This document shows, piece by piece, positions 37,214 to 46,361 of a stretch of DNA of 64,000 bases (within the stretch, counting starts at the first letter, position 1; each line of letters starts with the position of its first letter). The notes below the pieces were generated by a model. That model was not told the DNA's origin and made no database searches. It worked only from the letters and a program-made list of their open reading frames with translations. A program made the position numbers and the translations under genes. Source of the DNA: Oligoflexia bacterium (lineage in GTDB: Bacteria; Bdellovibrionota; Bacteriovoracia; Bacteriovoracales; Bacteriovoracaceae); the NCBI GenBank assembly GCA_024229115.1, contig JAAEST010000040.1, positions 248,001 to 312,000 of the forward strand. Direction: 5' to 3'.

Positions 37214-39049
37214 ATGAGCGCGAAGGCCCTTAAAAATATTGCTGTGGTTGCCCACGTAGACCATGGAAAAACAACACTTGTTGATGGACTTTTAAAACAA
37301 TCTGGAACTCTTTCTGAAAAGGAAGAAGGAACAGATAGAATTATGGATAGTGGTGATATCGAAAGAGAAAGAGGTATCACAATTACAGCTAAGAACTGTG
37401 CCTTCAATTGGAAAGACTATAAGATCAACCTTCTTGATACTCCAGGACACGCCGACTTTGGTGGAGAAGTTGAAAGATCTCTTTCAATGGTTGATGGGGT
37501 TCTTCTTCTTGTTGATGCTTCAGAAGGTCCACTGCCTCAAACTCGTTTTGTTCTTACTAAAGCGATGGAAAGAGGAATTAAAATTGGTGTTGTTATTAAC
37601 AAAGTTGATAGACCAGATGAAAGAATTGATGAAGTTCACGGAGAGATCGAAGATCTTTTTCTTGAATTAGCATCAATGCTCAATATTGAAGATTTTGATT
37701 TAGATATTCCTGTTCTTTATGCATCAGCGAAAGAAGGATGGGCCTCTAATGAAAGAGGTGTTCAAAAAGATAACCTCCACGACATCTTAGATTTTATTGT
37801 TTCTGACTTCTATCCAGTTGCTGATTTAAGCACAGAAGGTGGATTCCAAATGCTTGTCGCCAACCTTGGATATAATACTTTCTTAGGAGCACAAGTTGTT
37901 GGTCGTATTGTTAGAGGGAAGATCAATAAGAACGAGCAATATACAGCTATTCAGAAAGATGGCAAAAAGAACTTTAAAGCTTCAGCCATCCAGGTTTATT
38001 CAAAACTGGGAATGGAAGAAGTTACTTCAGCTGAAGCTGGTGAGATTATTATTCTTTCTGGTCTTTCTGATGGAAAGATTGGTGATACGATTTGTTCTCA
38101 AGATGCTCTTGATGCACTCGAAAGAATCGAAGTTGAGCCACCAACAGTTAGTGTCAACGTAAGTGTGAACACTTCTCCACTATCAGGAAAAGAAGGTGAA
38201 TACCTTACGAGTAGAAAGCTAGAAGAATTTTTAGAAGAGTCTTGTCGTCAAAACGTTGCCCTTCAATATGAAGAAACAGATGATCCAAAAATATATATGC
38301 TTAAAGGCCGTGGTGAGCTTCAGCTTGCAATTGTTTTTGAAGAACTGAGAAGAAGTGGATATGAGTTTATGGTTTCAAGACCAGAAGTTCTCTTTGAAGA
38401 GATTGATGGTGTAAAAAGTGAACCATATGAAAGAGTTGTTCTTGATATCCCAAGTGACGCCACCGGAGCAGTAACAGAAAAGCTATCAACGAGAAAAGGT
38501 AAAATGGATAACATGATGCCTATCGGAGAAGATAGAACAAGGGTCACTTTCGTAATTCCATCACGCGGACTAATTGGATATCGTTCACAATTTTTAACTG
38601 ATACTCGTGGTGAAGGTCTTATGTCCTCTGAGTATATGGGTTACCAACCATACGCAGGTGATATGCTTGCGAGACAAAATGGGGCCATCATTGCTGACCG
38701 TCCAGGAAAGATGACTCCTTATGCCCTATTTAACCTTCTAAGTCTTGGTAAACAGTTCGTACTTCCAGGACAACAATGTTATGAAGGTCAGGTTACTGGT
38801 GAGCATACAAGAACAAATGATACAAATGTAAACGTAGTTAGAGAGAAGCACCTTTCATCAGTAAGAACTGCCGGTAAAGATGTTAACATCTCCCTTCCTC
38901 CGATCCAGCCAATGACAATGGAATTTGCTATGGACTGGATCGATAATGATGAATGGGTTGAGGTTACTCCTCAAACTATTCGAATTAGAAAGAAGGAACT
39001 AGCTGCTAACAAGAGATCAGTTATTCGTAGAGAAAAAGAAGAGAAATAA
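37214..39049 (+). CDS. typA: Ribosome-associated GTPase TypA/BipA
   Basis: 611 residues. The G1 motif is [10 protein letters not shown]2 region RERGITI, G3 DTPGHADF and G4 NKVDRPD. The C-terminal typical BipA sequence ends with [23 protein letters not shown] and [25 protein letters not shown]. TypA is a translational GTPase that assists ribosome assembly and stress responses. A CHI-like protein gene follows 34 bp later and is probably cotranscribed. Confidence 0.96.
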   Translation: MSAKALKNIAVVAHVDHGKTTLVDGLLKQSGTLSEKEEGTDRIMDSGDIERERGITITAKNCAFNWKDYKINLLDTPGHADFGGEVERSLSMVDGVLLLVDASEGPLPQTRFVLTKAMERGIKIGVVINKVDRPDERIDEVHGEIEDLFLELASMLNIEDFDLDIPVLYASAKEGWASNERGVQKDNLHDILDFIVSDFYPVADLSTEGGFQMLVANLGYNTFLGAQVVGRIVRGKINKNEQYTAIQKDGKKNFKASAIQVYSKLGMEEVTSAEAGEIIILSGLSDGKIGDTICSQDALDALERIEVEPPTVSVNVSVNTSPLSGKEGEYLTSRKLEEFLEESCRQNVALQYEETDDPKIYMLKGRGELQLAIVFEELRRSGYEFMVSRPEVLFEEIDGVKSEPYERVVLDIPSDATGAVTEKLSTRKGKMDNMMPIGEDRTRVTFVIPSRGLIGYRSQFLTDTRGEGLMSSEYMGYQPYAGDMLARQNGAIIADRPGKMTPYALFNLLSLGKQFVLPGQQCYEGQVTGEHTRTNDTNVNVVREKHLSSVRTAGKDVNISLPPIQPMTMEFAMDWIDNDEWVEVTPQTIRIRKKELAANKRSVIRREKEEK

Positions 39050-39083
39050 ATATTAGATTTAAATTAAATAAAAGGAGTTATTT

Positions 39084-39638
39084 ATGTTGAAATCGTTACT
39101 ACTATCATTCTTCCTTATGACATCTGTATTTGCCGGTGAGAAATACGGTGTAAAAATGCCAGAAACTATGACAGTTCTAGGAAAGGACTTGTTACTTAAT
39201 GGTATGGGAACAAGAAAAGCAACTTGGTTAAGAGTTAAAGTTTATGTTGGTGGACTTTATGTTTCTAAGAAATCACAGGATGCGAAATCTATTCTTGATC
39301 AACCAAATCCAAAATTCATCGATATGTCTTTTGTAAGAGATGTTGAAGGTCATAAACTTCAAGGTGGATGGTCAGATGCTTGGAAAGCAGCTGTTCCTGA
39401 AGCTGATCGTAATGAACTTAAAACTCATTTTGATAAGTTCAATGCAACTATGGGTGATATTCAAAAGCATCAAAAAGTTCTTATCACTTTCACTGATAAA
39501 GGCGTTAAAGTTGTCTTTAATGGGCAAGACAAGGGAACTATTGGAAATAAGAAGTTCGCGAGAGCTCTTTTAAGTGTATGGTTTATCAATGCTGCTGATG
39601 AAGGTCTTAGAGATGGTCTTCTTGGTAAGAAAAGCTAA
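39084..39638 (+). CDS. Chalcone isomerase-like secreted protein
   Basis: 184 residues with a signal peptide (LKSLLLSFFLMTSVFAG). The CHI-like pattern is MPETMTVLGKDLLLNGMGTRKA, LRVKVYVGGLYVSKKS, ISMSFVRDV-like strand, and LSVWFINAADEGLRDGLLG at the end. Bacterial CHI-like proteins bind lipids or fatty acids rather than acting as plant chalcone isomerases. The protein is probably periplasmic. It ends four bases into the convergent MazG-like gene. Confidence 0.85.
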   Translation: MLKSLLLSFFLMTSVFAGEKYGVKMPETMTVLGKDLLLNGMGTRKATWLRVKVYVGGLYVSKKSQDAKSILDQPNPKFIDMSFVRDVEGHKLQGGWSDAWKAAVPEADRNELKTHFDKFNATMGDIQKHQKVLITFTDKGVKVVFNGQDKGTIGNKKFARALLSVWFINAADEGLRDGLLGKKS

Positions 39639-39991
39639 TATTCGTCGTATTTTTTCGAAGACCCCCTGACTAGTTCAGGGGGATATTTTTCAGCATTCTT
39701 CTTCATTTTCTTTCTTATAACTTCTTCTAAATCAATTTTTAATAAGTCACAAATTCTTAGAAGATAAACTGCAACGTCTGCGACCTCATCTTCAACTGAA
39801 ACCTTTTTATCAGTCTTCATTATTTCCCATGACTCTTCTTCTTTTAACCATTGGAACATTTCCATTAGTTCGGAAGATTCGACATTAAGGGCCATCGATA
39901 TATTTTTTGGACTATGAAATTGATTCCATTCTCTCTCGCTAGCAAAATCAGCCACGATATTTGTAATTTCTTCAATTGGGAATGTTTTCAT
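39635..39991 (-). CDS. MazG-like nucleotide pyrophosphohydrolase
   Basis: 118 residues. The NTP-PPase helical core is present with its acidic ligands: EREWNQFHSPKNISMALNVE, ESSELMEMFQW and DEVADVAVYLLR. The single-domain size fits the dCTPase/iMazG branch, which hydrolyses non-canonical or excess dNTPs. It overlaps the murG-like gene by 4 bp and is the last gene of a three-gene operon. The opposite-strand terminator of typA lies inside its coding region. Confidence 0.85.
   Translation of the reverse strand: MKTFPIEEITNIVADFASEREWNQFHSPKNISMALNVESSELMEMFQWLKEEESWEIMKTDKKVSVEDEVADVAVYLLRICDLLKIDLEEVIRKKMKKNAEKYPPELVRGSSKKYDEY
39662..39690 (+). terminator. Intrinsic terminator for typA/CHI-like transcript
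   Basis: CCCCCTGA (39662-39669) pairs with TCAGGGGG (39675-39682), loop CTAGT, followed by ATATTTTT. It lies within the coding end of the convergent MazG-like gene, so this stretch serves two roles. Confidence 0.75.
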
Positions 39992-41049
39992 AGTATCTCA
40001 CTCGTAATTTCTTGGGTGGCATTCTTTGAAATATCAATTTCTTTCATTTCTAAGTCTAAGCATTTATCAATGGCCTTAAAAATTTCATCTGAAGATAGAT
40101 TTTTTTCCTCAATAACGATTGAACCTACTTTTTTATGAGCTTCCATAGCATTATGGTATTGCTCATTTTTTTGAGCGATTGCCAATGGAACGAAAATAGA
40201 AGGTTTCCCTAGGGCCATTAATTCAACGACTGTTCCAGCCCCTGCTCTTGAGATAACCACTGATGAATACTTCATAAGTGCAATCATTTCCTCGCCAAAA
40301 AATGCACTTGTGTAGTAATCGGCATTATTAAGTTTTGAATACTCTTCTTCAAAATTTTTTCCAACTTGATGAACAATAGTAAACTTATCTTTCAATTCAT
40401 CTAAGTTATCTTTAATCAAATTGTTTAAAAGAAGAGATCCATTCCCTCCACCAGTCACAAATAACACAGGCTTTCCATCACTGAGATTAAAAGACTTTAG
40501 AATATTATCAAAATCAACTCTTTTCACATTACCAATCTCTGGTCGAAGAGGATAACCAGAAAGCAGTGTTTTTTCATTTGGGAAGAACTTCAAACTTTCT
40601 TCAAAAGTTACAAAAACTTTATCTGCGAAAATTGAATTGATCTTATTCGCAAGACCAACACGACTAGTTTGCTCATGAATATACATTTTCTTTCCAGTCA
40701 AAAAACTAGCTATGGCAACTGGTACAGTAACAAAGCCACCGGAACAAAAGACAATAGAGTTTCTTTTTCCTAGTAGAATAAAGAAAGATTGAATAATCCC
40801 AATCATAACTTTAAAAATATCAATAAAATTTTGAAAGCTTATATAGCGTCTAAGCTTTCCTGTCATAATTGATTGAAATTGAATATTTTGTTCAGAAATT
40901 AGTTTTGATTCAATACCATTAGCATCTCCAATATAAGAGATTTTAACTTCAGGATGATTTTTCTTTAGATGATTAATTAAAGTAATAGCAGGAAGAACGT
41001 GACCACCACTTCCACCACCAGAAAAGACAATTTCTTCTACTTTACTCAT
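39988..41049 (-). CDS. murG: MurG-like UDP-GlcNAc transferase
   Basis: 353 residues. The N-terminal Gly-rich loop SGGGSGGHVLPA corresponds to the MurG GGTGGH motif, and the C-terminal UDP-GlcNAc site is VVISRAGAGTVVELMALGKPSIFVPL. MurG adds GlcNAc to lipid I to make lipid II. It is not in a dcw cell-division cluster here; it lies between HI0933-like and MazG-like genes with overlaps of 8 bp and 4 bp. It might be the only MurG or a second, specialised paralogue. Confidence 0.75.
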   Translation of the reverse strand: MSKVEEIVFSGGGSGGHVLPAITLINHLKKNHPEVKISYIGDANGIESKLISEQNIQFQSIMTGKLRRYISFQNFIDIFKVMIGIIQSFFILLGKRNSIVFCSGGFVTVPVAIASFLTGKKMYIHEQTSRVGLANKINSIFADKVFVTFEESLKFFPNEKTLLSGYPLRPEIGNVKRVDFDNILKSFNLSDGKPVLFVTGGGNGSLLLNNLIKDNLDELKDKFTIVHQVGKNFEEEYSKLNNADYYTSAFFGEEMIALMKYSSVVISRAGAGTVVELMALGKPSIFVPLAIAQKNEQYHNAMEAHKKVGSIVIEEKNLSSDEIFKAIDKCLDLEMKEIDISKNATQEITSEIL

Positions 41050-42253
41050 AGATATAGTTTATTTTATTGAATATGGCCTGACTAGCAGAATATGCACTCG
41101 ACCAAGCCCATTGAAAGTTATAACCACCCAGCCATCCTGTAACATCTAAGACTTCTCCAATAAAGTAAATATTTTCAACAAGCTGGCTTTCCATAGTCTT
41201 TGAGCTAATCTTATCTAAACAAACTCCCCCTCTGGTGACTTCTGCTTTTTTGAATCCTTCTGTTCTTAAAGGAATAAATTTCCAATGATGAATCAAGCTT
41301 TCTATTTCTCTTATTTGATCAGCTGTAAGATCAGCAATACGCTCATCTTCAACTCTTAATTCATTTACGATGGCGAAAGCTAACTTCTTAGGAAGGATAG
41401 TGACAAGAAGATTACTAAACTTATTCTTTCCTTTAGACTTTCTCCAAGAATTGATCATCTCTTTAATATTCTCATTGGGTAATAGGTCTATTTCAACTTC
41501 GTCAGCAGGCATCCAATAAAGACTGATTTTCAAAATTGCAGGTCCACTCAATCCTTTATGTGTAAATAAAAGATCATCTTCAAAATGATAGGAGTTACAA
41601 GAGACTTTTACAGGAAGAGAGAGGCCAGACAAGTCTCTTGACCAAATTGCTTCATCACCGCTGAGGATAAAAGGAACGAGAGCAGGCTCAGTCGGTCTAA
41701 TTTTATGACCAATTTTTTTACCAATCTTATAGCCTAAATCACTGACACCAATACCAGGAAAGCTTAATCCCCCTGTTGCCAAGACAATATATCGACTCTT
41801 TAGTCTCTTCGTATCAGTAATGATTTCAAAAGACTCATTCTCATTTTTTACATCTTTAACTTCACAATCTAATTCAAATTTAACTCCAACGTCACGGCAC
41901 CTAGTAAGTAAAAGCTCTAGTAGAGATTTAGATTTATTTTTACAGAATAACTGCCCTAGTTTCTTTTCATAATAGTTAAAGTTATAACTCTCTAAGTACT
42001 TTATAAAATCATCAGAAGAGTAATTTTTTAGAGCTGATATAGAAAATTTTACATTTGAGCTCTCATAATTTTGATGGCCCACGATCTTGTTTGTGAAGTT
42101 ACAATTGCCCCCACCACTCACAATGATCTTCTTTCCAAGTTTTGAATTCTTCTCTAGAACAAGAGAAGGTATTCCAAGAAGGCCCAATTGCAATGCACAG
42201 AATATTCCAGCTGCTCCACCACCAATAATAATTACCTGACTATTTTCTTCCAT
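41042..42253 (-). CDS. HI0933/BaiN-like flavoprotein
   Basis: 403 residues. The FAD-binding motif IIGGGAAGIFCALQL starts near residue 8, followed by SGGGNCNFTN (the family's hallmark), and ATGGLSFPGIG, with a C-terminal TRGGVCLDKIS and GEVLDVTGWLGGYNFQWAWSSAYSA. The family (YhiN/HI0933) is widespread and only partly characterised. It is the first gene of the three-gene minus-strand operon and is divergent from the GltB-like gene. Confidence 0.9.
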   Translation of the reverse strand: MEENSQVIIIGGGAAGIFCALQLGLLGIPSLVLEKNSKLGKKIIVSGGGNCNFTNKIVGHQNYESSNVKFSISALKNYSSDDFIKYLESYNFNYYEKKLGQLFCKNKSKSLLELLLTRCRDVGVKFELDCEVKDVKNENESFEIITDTKRLKSRYIVLATGGLSFPGIGVSDLGYKIGKKIGHKIRPTEPALVPFILSGDEAIWSRDLSGLSLPVKVSCNSYHFEDDLLFTHKGLSGPAILKISLYWMPADEVEIDLLPNENIKEMINSWRKSKGKNKFSNLLVTILPKKLAFAIVNELRVEDERIADLTADQIREIESLIHHWKFIPLRTEGFKKAEVTRGGVCLDKISSKTMESQLVENIYFIGEVLDVTGWLGGYNFQWAWSSAYSASQAIFNKINYIYE

Positions 42254-42342
42254 CTTTCTATGCCGGACAAATATTCCACTGCGAAATAAATAAAATTCAC
42301 TAAGTTAAAATTATTATAACTCATTTATTTTAAAGGTTTTTT

Positions 42343-43881
42343 ATGAGAAAAGTTTTCGTTGTATCAAGTCTCATTATTTTAGGAATTCAAACGGCCTTAG
42401 CTTACTACATTAGTTATTACTGGGCCTTTACTTTTATTCTTACCCTACCATTAGTTATCCTCGGATTTTATGAGATGTTTCAAAAGAAGCATACGCTTAT
42501 GAGAAATTATCCTCTCTTTGGTCGCGGACGTTATCTAATGGAAGAACTGAGGCCAAAAATATATCAGTACTTTATTGAATCTGATACTGACGGAACACCA
42601 ATATCGAGGATTCATCGTAGTGTTGTTTATCAACGAGCAAAGAATCAATTATCTACAACACCATTTGGTACTCAATTAGATGTTTATGAACCAGGCTATG
42701 AATGGATAAATCATTCTATGAATCCAGTAGATCTCCATTCAATTAAGCCAGACGAATTAAGAGTTTCAGTAGGTGGACCTCAGTGTTCTAAACCATATTC
42801 ATTATCTATTTTTAATATCTCAGCTATGAGCTATGGGAGTTTAAGTTCCAATGCGATTGAAGCCCTTAACAAAGGTGCCAAAGATGGAAACTTTGCTCAC
42901 AATACAGGTGAAGGTTCAATTAGTGATTATCACCTAAAGCATGGTGGAGATCTTATATGGCAGATAGGAACAGGGTACTTTGGATGTAGAGATGACCATG
43001 GACATTTTCATCCACAACGTTTTGCAGAGAGAGCAAATCTGCCGAGTGTCAAAATGATAGAGCTCAAAATTTCACAAGGAGCAAAGCCTGGACACGGAGG
43101 TATACTTCCCGCAAAGAAGAATACTCCTAAAATTGCAAAAGCAAGATGTGTTGAACCATATACAGAAGTAGTATCTCCAGGTTCACATTCTGCTTACAAA
43201 GGTCATCATGGTCTTCTGAACTTCATTAAGCAATTAAGAGAACTTTCAGGCGGAAAACCTGTGGGGTTTAAGCTTTGTGTTGGAGACTCTTCAGAATTTG
43301 AAGAGCTTTGTCAGGAAATGGTTTCAACTGGTATCACACCTGATTTTATCACTGTTGATGGAGGAGAAGGTGGAACAGGTGCCGCTCCTCTAGAGTTTAG
43401 TAATAGAATTGGAAATAGTTTAATCGATGGTCTAATTACTGTAGTTGATCTTCTTAATGCCTATGACTTGAAAAAAGATACCAAAGTCATTGCATCAGGA
43501 AAAATCTTAACTGGCTTTAATATTGTGAAGGTAATCGCTCTAGGAGCTGATGCTTGTTATAGTGCTAGAGGAATGATGTTAGCACTAGGGTGTATCCAAG
43601 CTCTTATTTGCAATACTAACAAGTGTCCTGCAGGTGTTGCCACTCAAGATGAGTCCCTATCTAATGGACTCGTTGTTGATGACAAATACAAAAGAGTTTC
43701 AAACTTCCATCGCCTAACAGTTGAAGCGGTAGCCGAAATGATTGCGGCGAGAGGATTCTATTCATCTAAGAAGTTAGAACGTTCTCATATTTGGAGAAGA
43801 GTTAACGAAACTGAGATTAAGAATTATTCTGAGATTTTTCCTGAACCAAAAGTTGGATCAAAATTAACAAAGATTGCCTGA
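42343..43881 (+). CDS. FMN-binding glutamate synthase-like protein, membrane-anchored
   Basis: 512 residues. Two N-terminal membrane segments (VSSLIILGIQTALAYYISY, FILTLPLVILGFY) precede a GltB-type FMN domain: ISAMSYGSLSSNAIEALNKGA, NTGEGSIS, KPGHGGILPA, DGGEGGTGAAPLEF, and the 3Fe-4S cysteines in CIQALICNTNKCPAG. The glutaminase domain of true glutamate synthase is missing. The family acts as a flavin/iron-sulfur redox protein of unknown substrate. The next gene follows after six bases. Confidence 0.9.
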   Translation: MRKVFVVSSLIILGIQTALAYYISYYWAFTFILTLPLVILGFYEMFQKKHTLMRNYPLFGRGRYLMEELRPKIYQYFIESDTDGTPISRIHRSVVYQRAKNQLSTTPFGTQLDVYEPGYEWINHSMNPVDLHSIKPDELRVSVGGPQCSKPYSLSIFNISAMSYGSLSSNAIEALNKGAKDGNFAHNTGEGSISDYHLKHGGDLIWQIGTGYFGCRDDHGHFHPQRFAERANLPSVKMIELKISQGAKPGHGGILPAKKNTPKIAKARCVEPYTEVVSPGSHSAYKGHHGLLNFIKQLRELSGGKPVGFKLCVGDSSEFEELCQEMVSTGITPDFITVDGGEGGTGAAPLEFSNRIGNSLIDGLITVVDLLNAYDLKKDTKVIASGKILTGFNIVKVIALGADACYSARGMMLALGCIQALICNTNKCPAGVATQDESLSNGLVVDDKYKRVSNFHRLTVEAVAEMIAARGFYSSKKLERSHIWRRVNETEIKNYSEIFPEPKVGSKLTKIA

Positions 43882-43887
43882 GGTAGT

Positions 43888-45201
43888 ATGCAAATTTTAA
43901 TAGTTGAAAGTGATAAGCAAACTAGAGCCACATTAGAGCTAAACCTAAGAAAAGAGTTCGATGTAAATATTCATGTTAAGGATGATGCCACAGATGCCCT
44001 TGGAGTCTTAGAGCTTTTCGATGATTTCATTGCTGTGATTTCGCTAAATAAAGTTGGTAATGAAGACACGGCAAATAAAATTAAAGATTCTGTTCGTGAA
44101 GGTGTCCTCTTCTTTATTATGGGTGATACTGATATCGAACCGAACCCAACGACCTTTCTTATCGATGAATATCCAGATGTAAAATTTATTGCGAAGAAAA
44201 TTCGTGAAAAAATTAGTGCTGATAAAAAAGAGGTCATTAAAAAAGTAAATGATTCTATTTCATATAAAAAGCTTAGTCTTGATATCCTTACCTATATTTC
44301 TACAACTCCAGTAGACCTTTACGTGAAAGTTAAAGCTCAGGGAAAATTTCAAAAATATATCAATCGAGAAACAGAGTTTGAGCAGATGGAAGTTCTTAAG
44401 CTCGAAAAACTAGGACATAAATATTTTTACACGACGGAAGATGATTTTAAAGTTTTCCTTGAATATATCACTCTTCGACTAGGTCAAACTTTTGATACTA
44501 ATGATTTAAATAAGGCCACTCAAAAAGAAATCACACAGAAGTTTTTCAATTATCTTTCAGAGCTAGAAATGAAACCAGCTATTGCTGAGATGGCGAATAA
44601 AGCAGTTGATAGTATTTTTGAGGACCTAGACAAACAAAAAGATATCAAGTCTTTATTAAATAAAATTTTCAAAGATAATAAAGACTTCAAATACCAGTCA
44701 TCGATGATGACAAGTGCTATCGCTCTTTCTTTGGTAAGCAAATTTACTTGGTCTAATGAAGCGATCAAAAAAGATCTTGTTCTTTGCTCATTCTTACATG
44801 ATATGAGCTTAACTGAACCCGATCACATTAGGGTACTTACTGAATATGATCTTAATCAAATTATTCTTTCAAATGAAGAGACTGAAAAAATAAGGCATCA
44901 TGCAAAGCTGGCTGCTGAAGTTCTTGAAAAATCGGATAAAATTCCACAGTCGACTATTAATCTTATCAAGCATCATCATGGAAATATTGGAGGTGTTGGT
45001 TTTCAACAAAAAGATCTCAGTACCGCCATTTCTCAAGTCGATCGTCTCTTTATGGTAAGTGAAGCGTTTTCTCATCAACTTCTTTCTTGCCCTTCAGGTA
45101 AAGTAAACCTCAAGGCCATGGCTAAAAAGGTTAATGAACTCTACCCAGAAAAGGGCTTTGAAGAATATGTTGAAAAATTCTTAGATTGCTTCAAAGGATA
45201 A
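43888..45201 (+). CDS. Pseudo-receiver and HD-domain protein
   Basis: 437 residues. The N-terminal 115 residues resemble a receiver (ILIVESDKQTRATLELNL), but the strand that should carry the phospho-Asp reads FIAVISLNKVG, so it is a non-phosphorylatable version. The C-terminal part has an HD-type pattern: LCSFLHDMSLTE, RHHAKLAAEVL, IKHHHGNIGG. It lacks a clear GYP motif. It is probably a cytoplasmic signalling protein; a good GAGG site precedes the start. The PilZ gene downstream suggests c-di-GMP links, but this is inferred. Confidence 0.75.
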   Translation: MQILIVESDKQTRATLELNLRKEFDVNIHVKDDATDALGVLELFDDFIAVISLNKVGNEDTANKIKDSVREGVLFFIMGDTDIEPNPTTFLIDEYPDVKFIAKKIREKISADKKEVIKKVNDSISYKKLSLDILTYISTTPVDLYVKVKAQGKFQKYINRETEFEQMEVLKLEKLGHKYFYTTEDDFKVFLEYITLRLGQTFDTNDLNKATQKEITQKFFNYLSELEMKPAIAEMANKAVDSIFEDLDKQKDIKSLLNKIFKDNKDFKYQSSMMTSAIALSLVSKFTWSNEAIKKDLVLCSFLHDMSLTEPDHIRVLTEYDLNQIILSNEETEKIRHHAKLAAEVLEKSDKIPQSTINLIKHHHGNIGGVGFQQKDLSTAISQVDRLFMVSEAFSHQLLSCPSGKVNLKAMAKKVNELYPEKGFEEYVEKFLDCFKG

Positions 45202-45253
45202 AGACTTACCTCTTATTCACATCCGTATATTTTTCGCTTACAATAAAAGTGAC

Positions 45254-45925
45254 ATGAAAAATTACATCAATTTAAATAATCGTGAAAATATCGTAGGCCT
45301 TATTGCAGATCTCATTTCCTCAAAGGAGCAGATCTCTTTCTGGCAAAAATCGAAAAAGCCTCGCAAGGTATTCTCTGCTTTACCAATGCTTGTAGACAAT
45401 GACACTAAACTACTTTTCCCAATAACAGATGATATAAAAAAACATTTATGTCCAAAGAGTCCACTCTATATTTATACAGCTGAATATCGAATGGTTCTTA
45501 AAACTGAGAAAATAAAGATTGCAGATGATTTTTTAATCTCCGTGCTCCCTGAGGAAATCAACTTATTAAACTTGCGAGAATCATCACGCTTTGTTCTTCA
45601 TGAAGATGATGACTCAAATGCTAGAATAAAGCTAAGCATGGACCGCAAAATTAAGGGTGACGAACTAACACTAGAAACAAGAGACATCTCGACAACTGGC
45701 GCATGTTTTCTCGTAAATACGAAGTACAGCTCTAAACTCATCGAGGACTCTTTCATCTTAATTAAGAATATCTGTGGTGTTGATCTTGGATTTATTAAGG
45801 CCAAAATCATTCACCTATCCCCATTTGAATCTTCAAGCAGAAAAAAGCAATACCGAATGGGCGTGGCCTTTGAAGAACCTATCCAAGAAGATTGCTTCAC
45901 TCAAATCGTTGTTAAAAGCTTCTAA
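45254..45925 (+). CDS. PilZ domain protein
   Basis: 223 residues. The PilZ signature is visible as RESSR (RxxxR) followed by DISTTGACF (the D/NxSxxG motif) near residues 100-155. The C-terminal KKQYRMGVAFEEP strand closes the barrel. The first 100 residues look like a YcgR-type N-domain with no membrane segment. It probably binds c-di-GMP. Its stop codon is followed in the same frame by a short coding-like remnant. Confidence 0.85.
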   Translation: MKNYINLNNRENIVGLIADLISSKEQISFWQKSKKPRKVFSALPMLVDNDTKLLFPITDDIKKHLCPKSPLYIYTAEYRMVLKTEKIKIADDFLISVLPEEINLLNLRESSRFVLHEDDDSNARIKLSMDRKIKGDELTLETRDISTTGACFLVNTKYSSKLIEDSFILIKNICGVDLGFIKAKIIHLSPFESSSRKKQYRMGVAFEEPIQEDCFTQIVVKSF

Positions 45926-46036
45926 AACCATCGCTTTAGAATTCGCAGGAAGCCTCGTTTAACCGAACATGCCACTGGCATATTCTCTAAACTCGGTGAA
46001 CAAGTTCAAGTCCGTCTACAGCTAAATCACGATTAA
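45926..46036 (+). pseudogene. In-frame C-terminal tail of a lost gene (candidate remnant)
   Basis: Directly after the PilZ stop, the same frame stays open for 36 codons and ends in a TAA at 46034-46036. It reads like a protein tail (LTEHATGIFSKLGEQVQVRL) and has no start codon of its own. It may be the end of a gene removed when the accessory region formed. Chance cannot be excluded at this length. Confidence 0.25.
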
Positions 46037-46141
46037 AAAAATAAGCTTTGCTTTCTTTTTAAACGAAAGAATTGAAATGAGCATAGTCCACTATGTGAGT
46101 GAAATTCTTGAGGCATAAAATGGAATGAAAGCTTATTTTTT
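46036..46141. repeat. 106-bp imperfect palindrome at the left of the accessory region
   Basis: A perfect 14-bp outer arm AAAAAATAAGCTTT (46036-46049) pairs with 46128-46141. A 7-bp arm (46067-46073 with 46103-46109) and a 6-bp central arm CATAGT/ACTATG (46082-46087 with 46090-46095) lie inside at the same centre, allowing one bulge. It would fold as a long hairpin in DNA or RNA. The start codon of the 78-residue HTH-like gene lies inside its right arm. It resembles a folded recombination site or mobile palindrome, not a simple terminator. Confidence 0.6.
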
Positions 46142-46361
46142 AAATTGTGATGGTGCCCTCCATACGACAATGGTCGAACCAAGCACAATATCAGAGGAAT
46201 ACGAGATTGTTTGGAGACGGCCTCAAGTTGACCTCGATGAGCTTGTATATTTGAAAACAGTGCAAAATTACAGCAGAAAACAGCTTTCTGAGTATTTTTC
46301 AAGGCCTGTAAACACTATAACTTGGTATCTGGGCAGGCTTAAGAAAGAGGGGCGATTATGA
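46125..46361 (+). CDS. Small HTH-like protein (78 residues)
   Basis: The C-terminal half DELVYLKTVQNYSRKQLSEYFSRPVNTITWYLGRLKKEG looks like a helix-turn-helix. The N-terminal part has no clear fold. The start lies within the 106-bp palindrome, which could hide or expose it. The stop overlaps the start of the 54-residue secreted peptide gene (ATGA), so the two are translationally coupled. This supports a real gene despite its length. Family not identified. Confidence 0.5.
   Translation: MKAYFLNCDGALHTTMVEPSTISEEYEIVWRRPQVDLDELVYLKTVQNYSRKQLSEYFSRPVNTITWYLGRLKKEGRL

Noticed and set aside
45980-46025. GTTCAAGTCCG resembling a tRNA T-arm, as a left att copy of tRNA-Leu
   Set aside because: It is in the opposite orientation to the tRNA at 51.3 kb, its flanks do not pair as a T-stem, and no longer match to the tRNA 3' end is seen.
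46033-46302. 89-residue minus-strand ORF over the palindrome and the small HTH gene
   Set aside because: It overlaps the whole palindrome and the better-supported plus-strand gene, has no clear ribosome site, and its composition is irregular.
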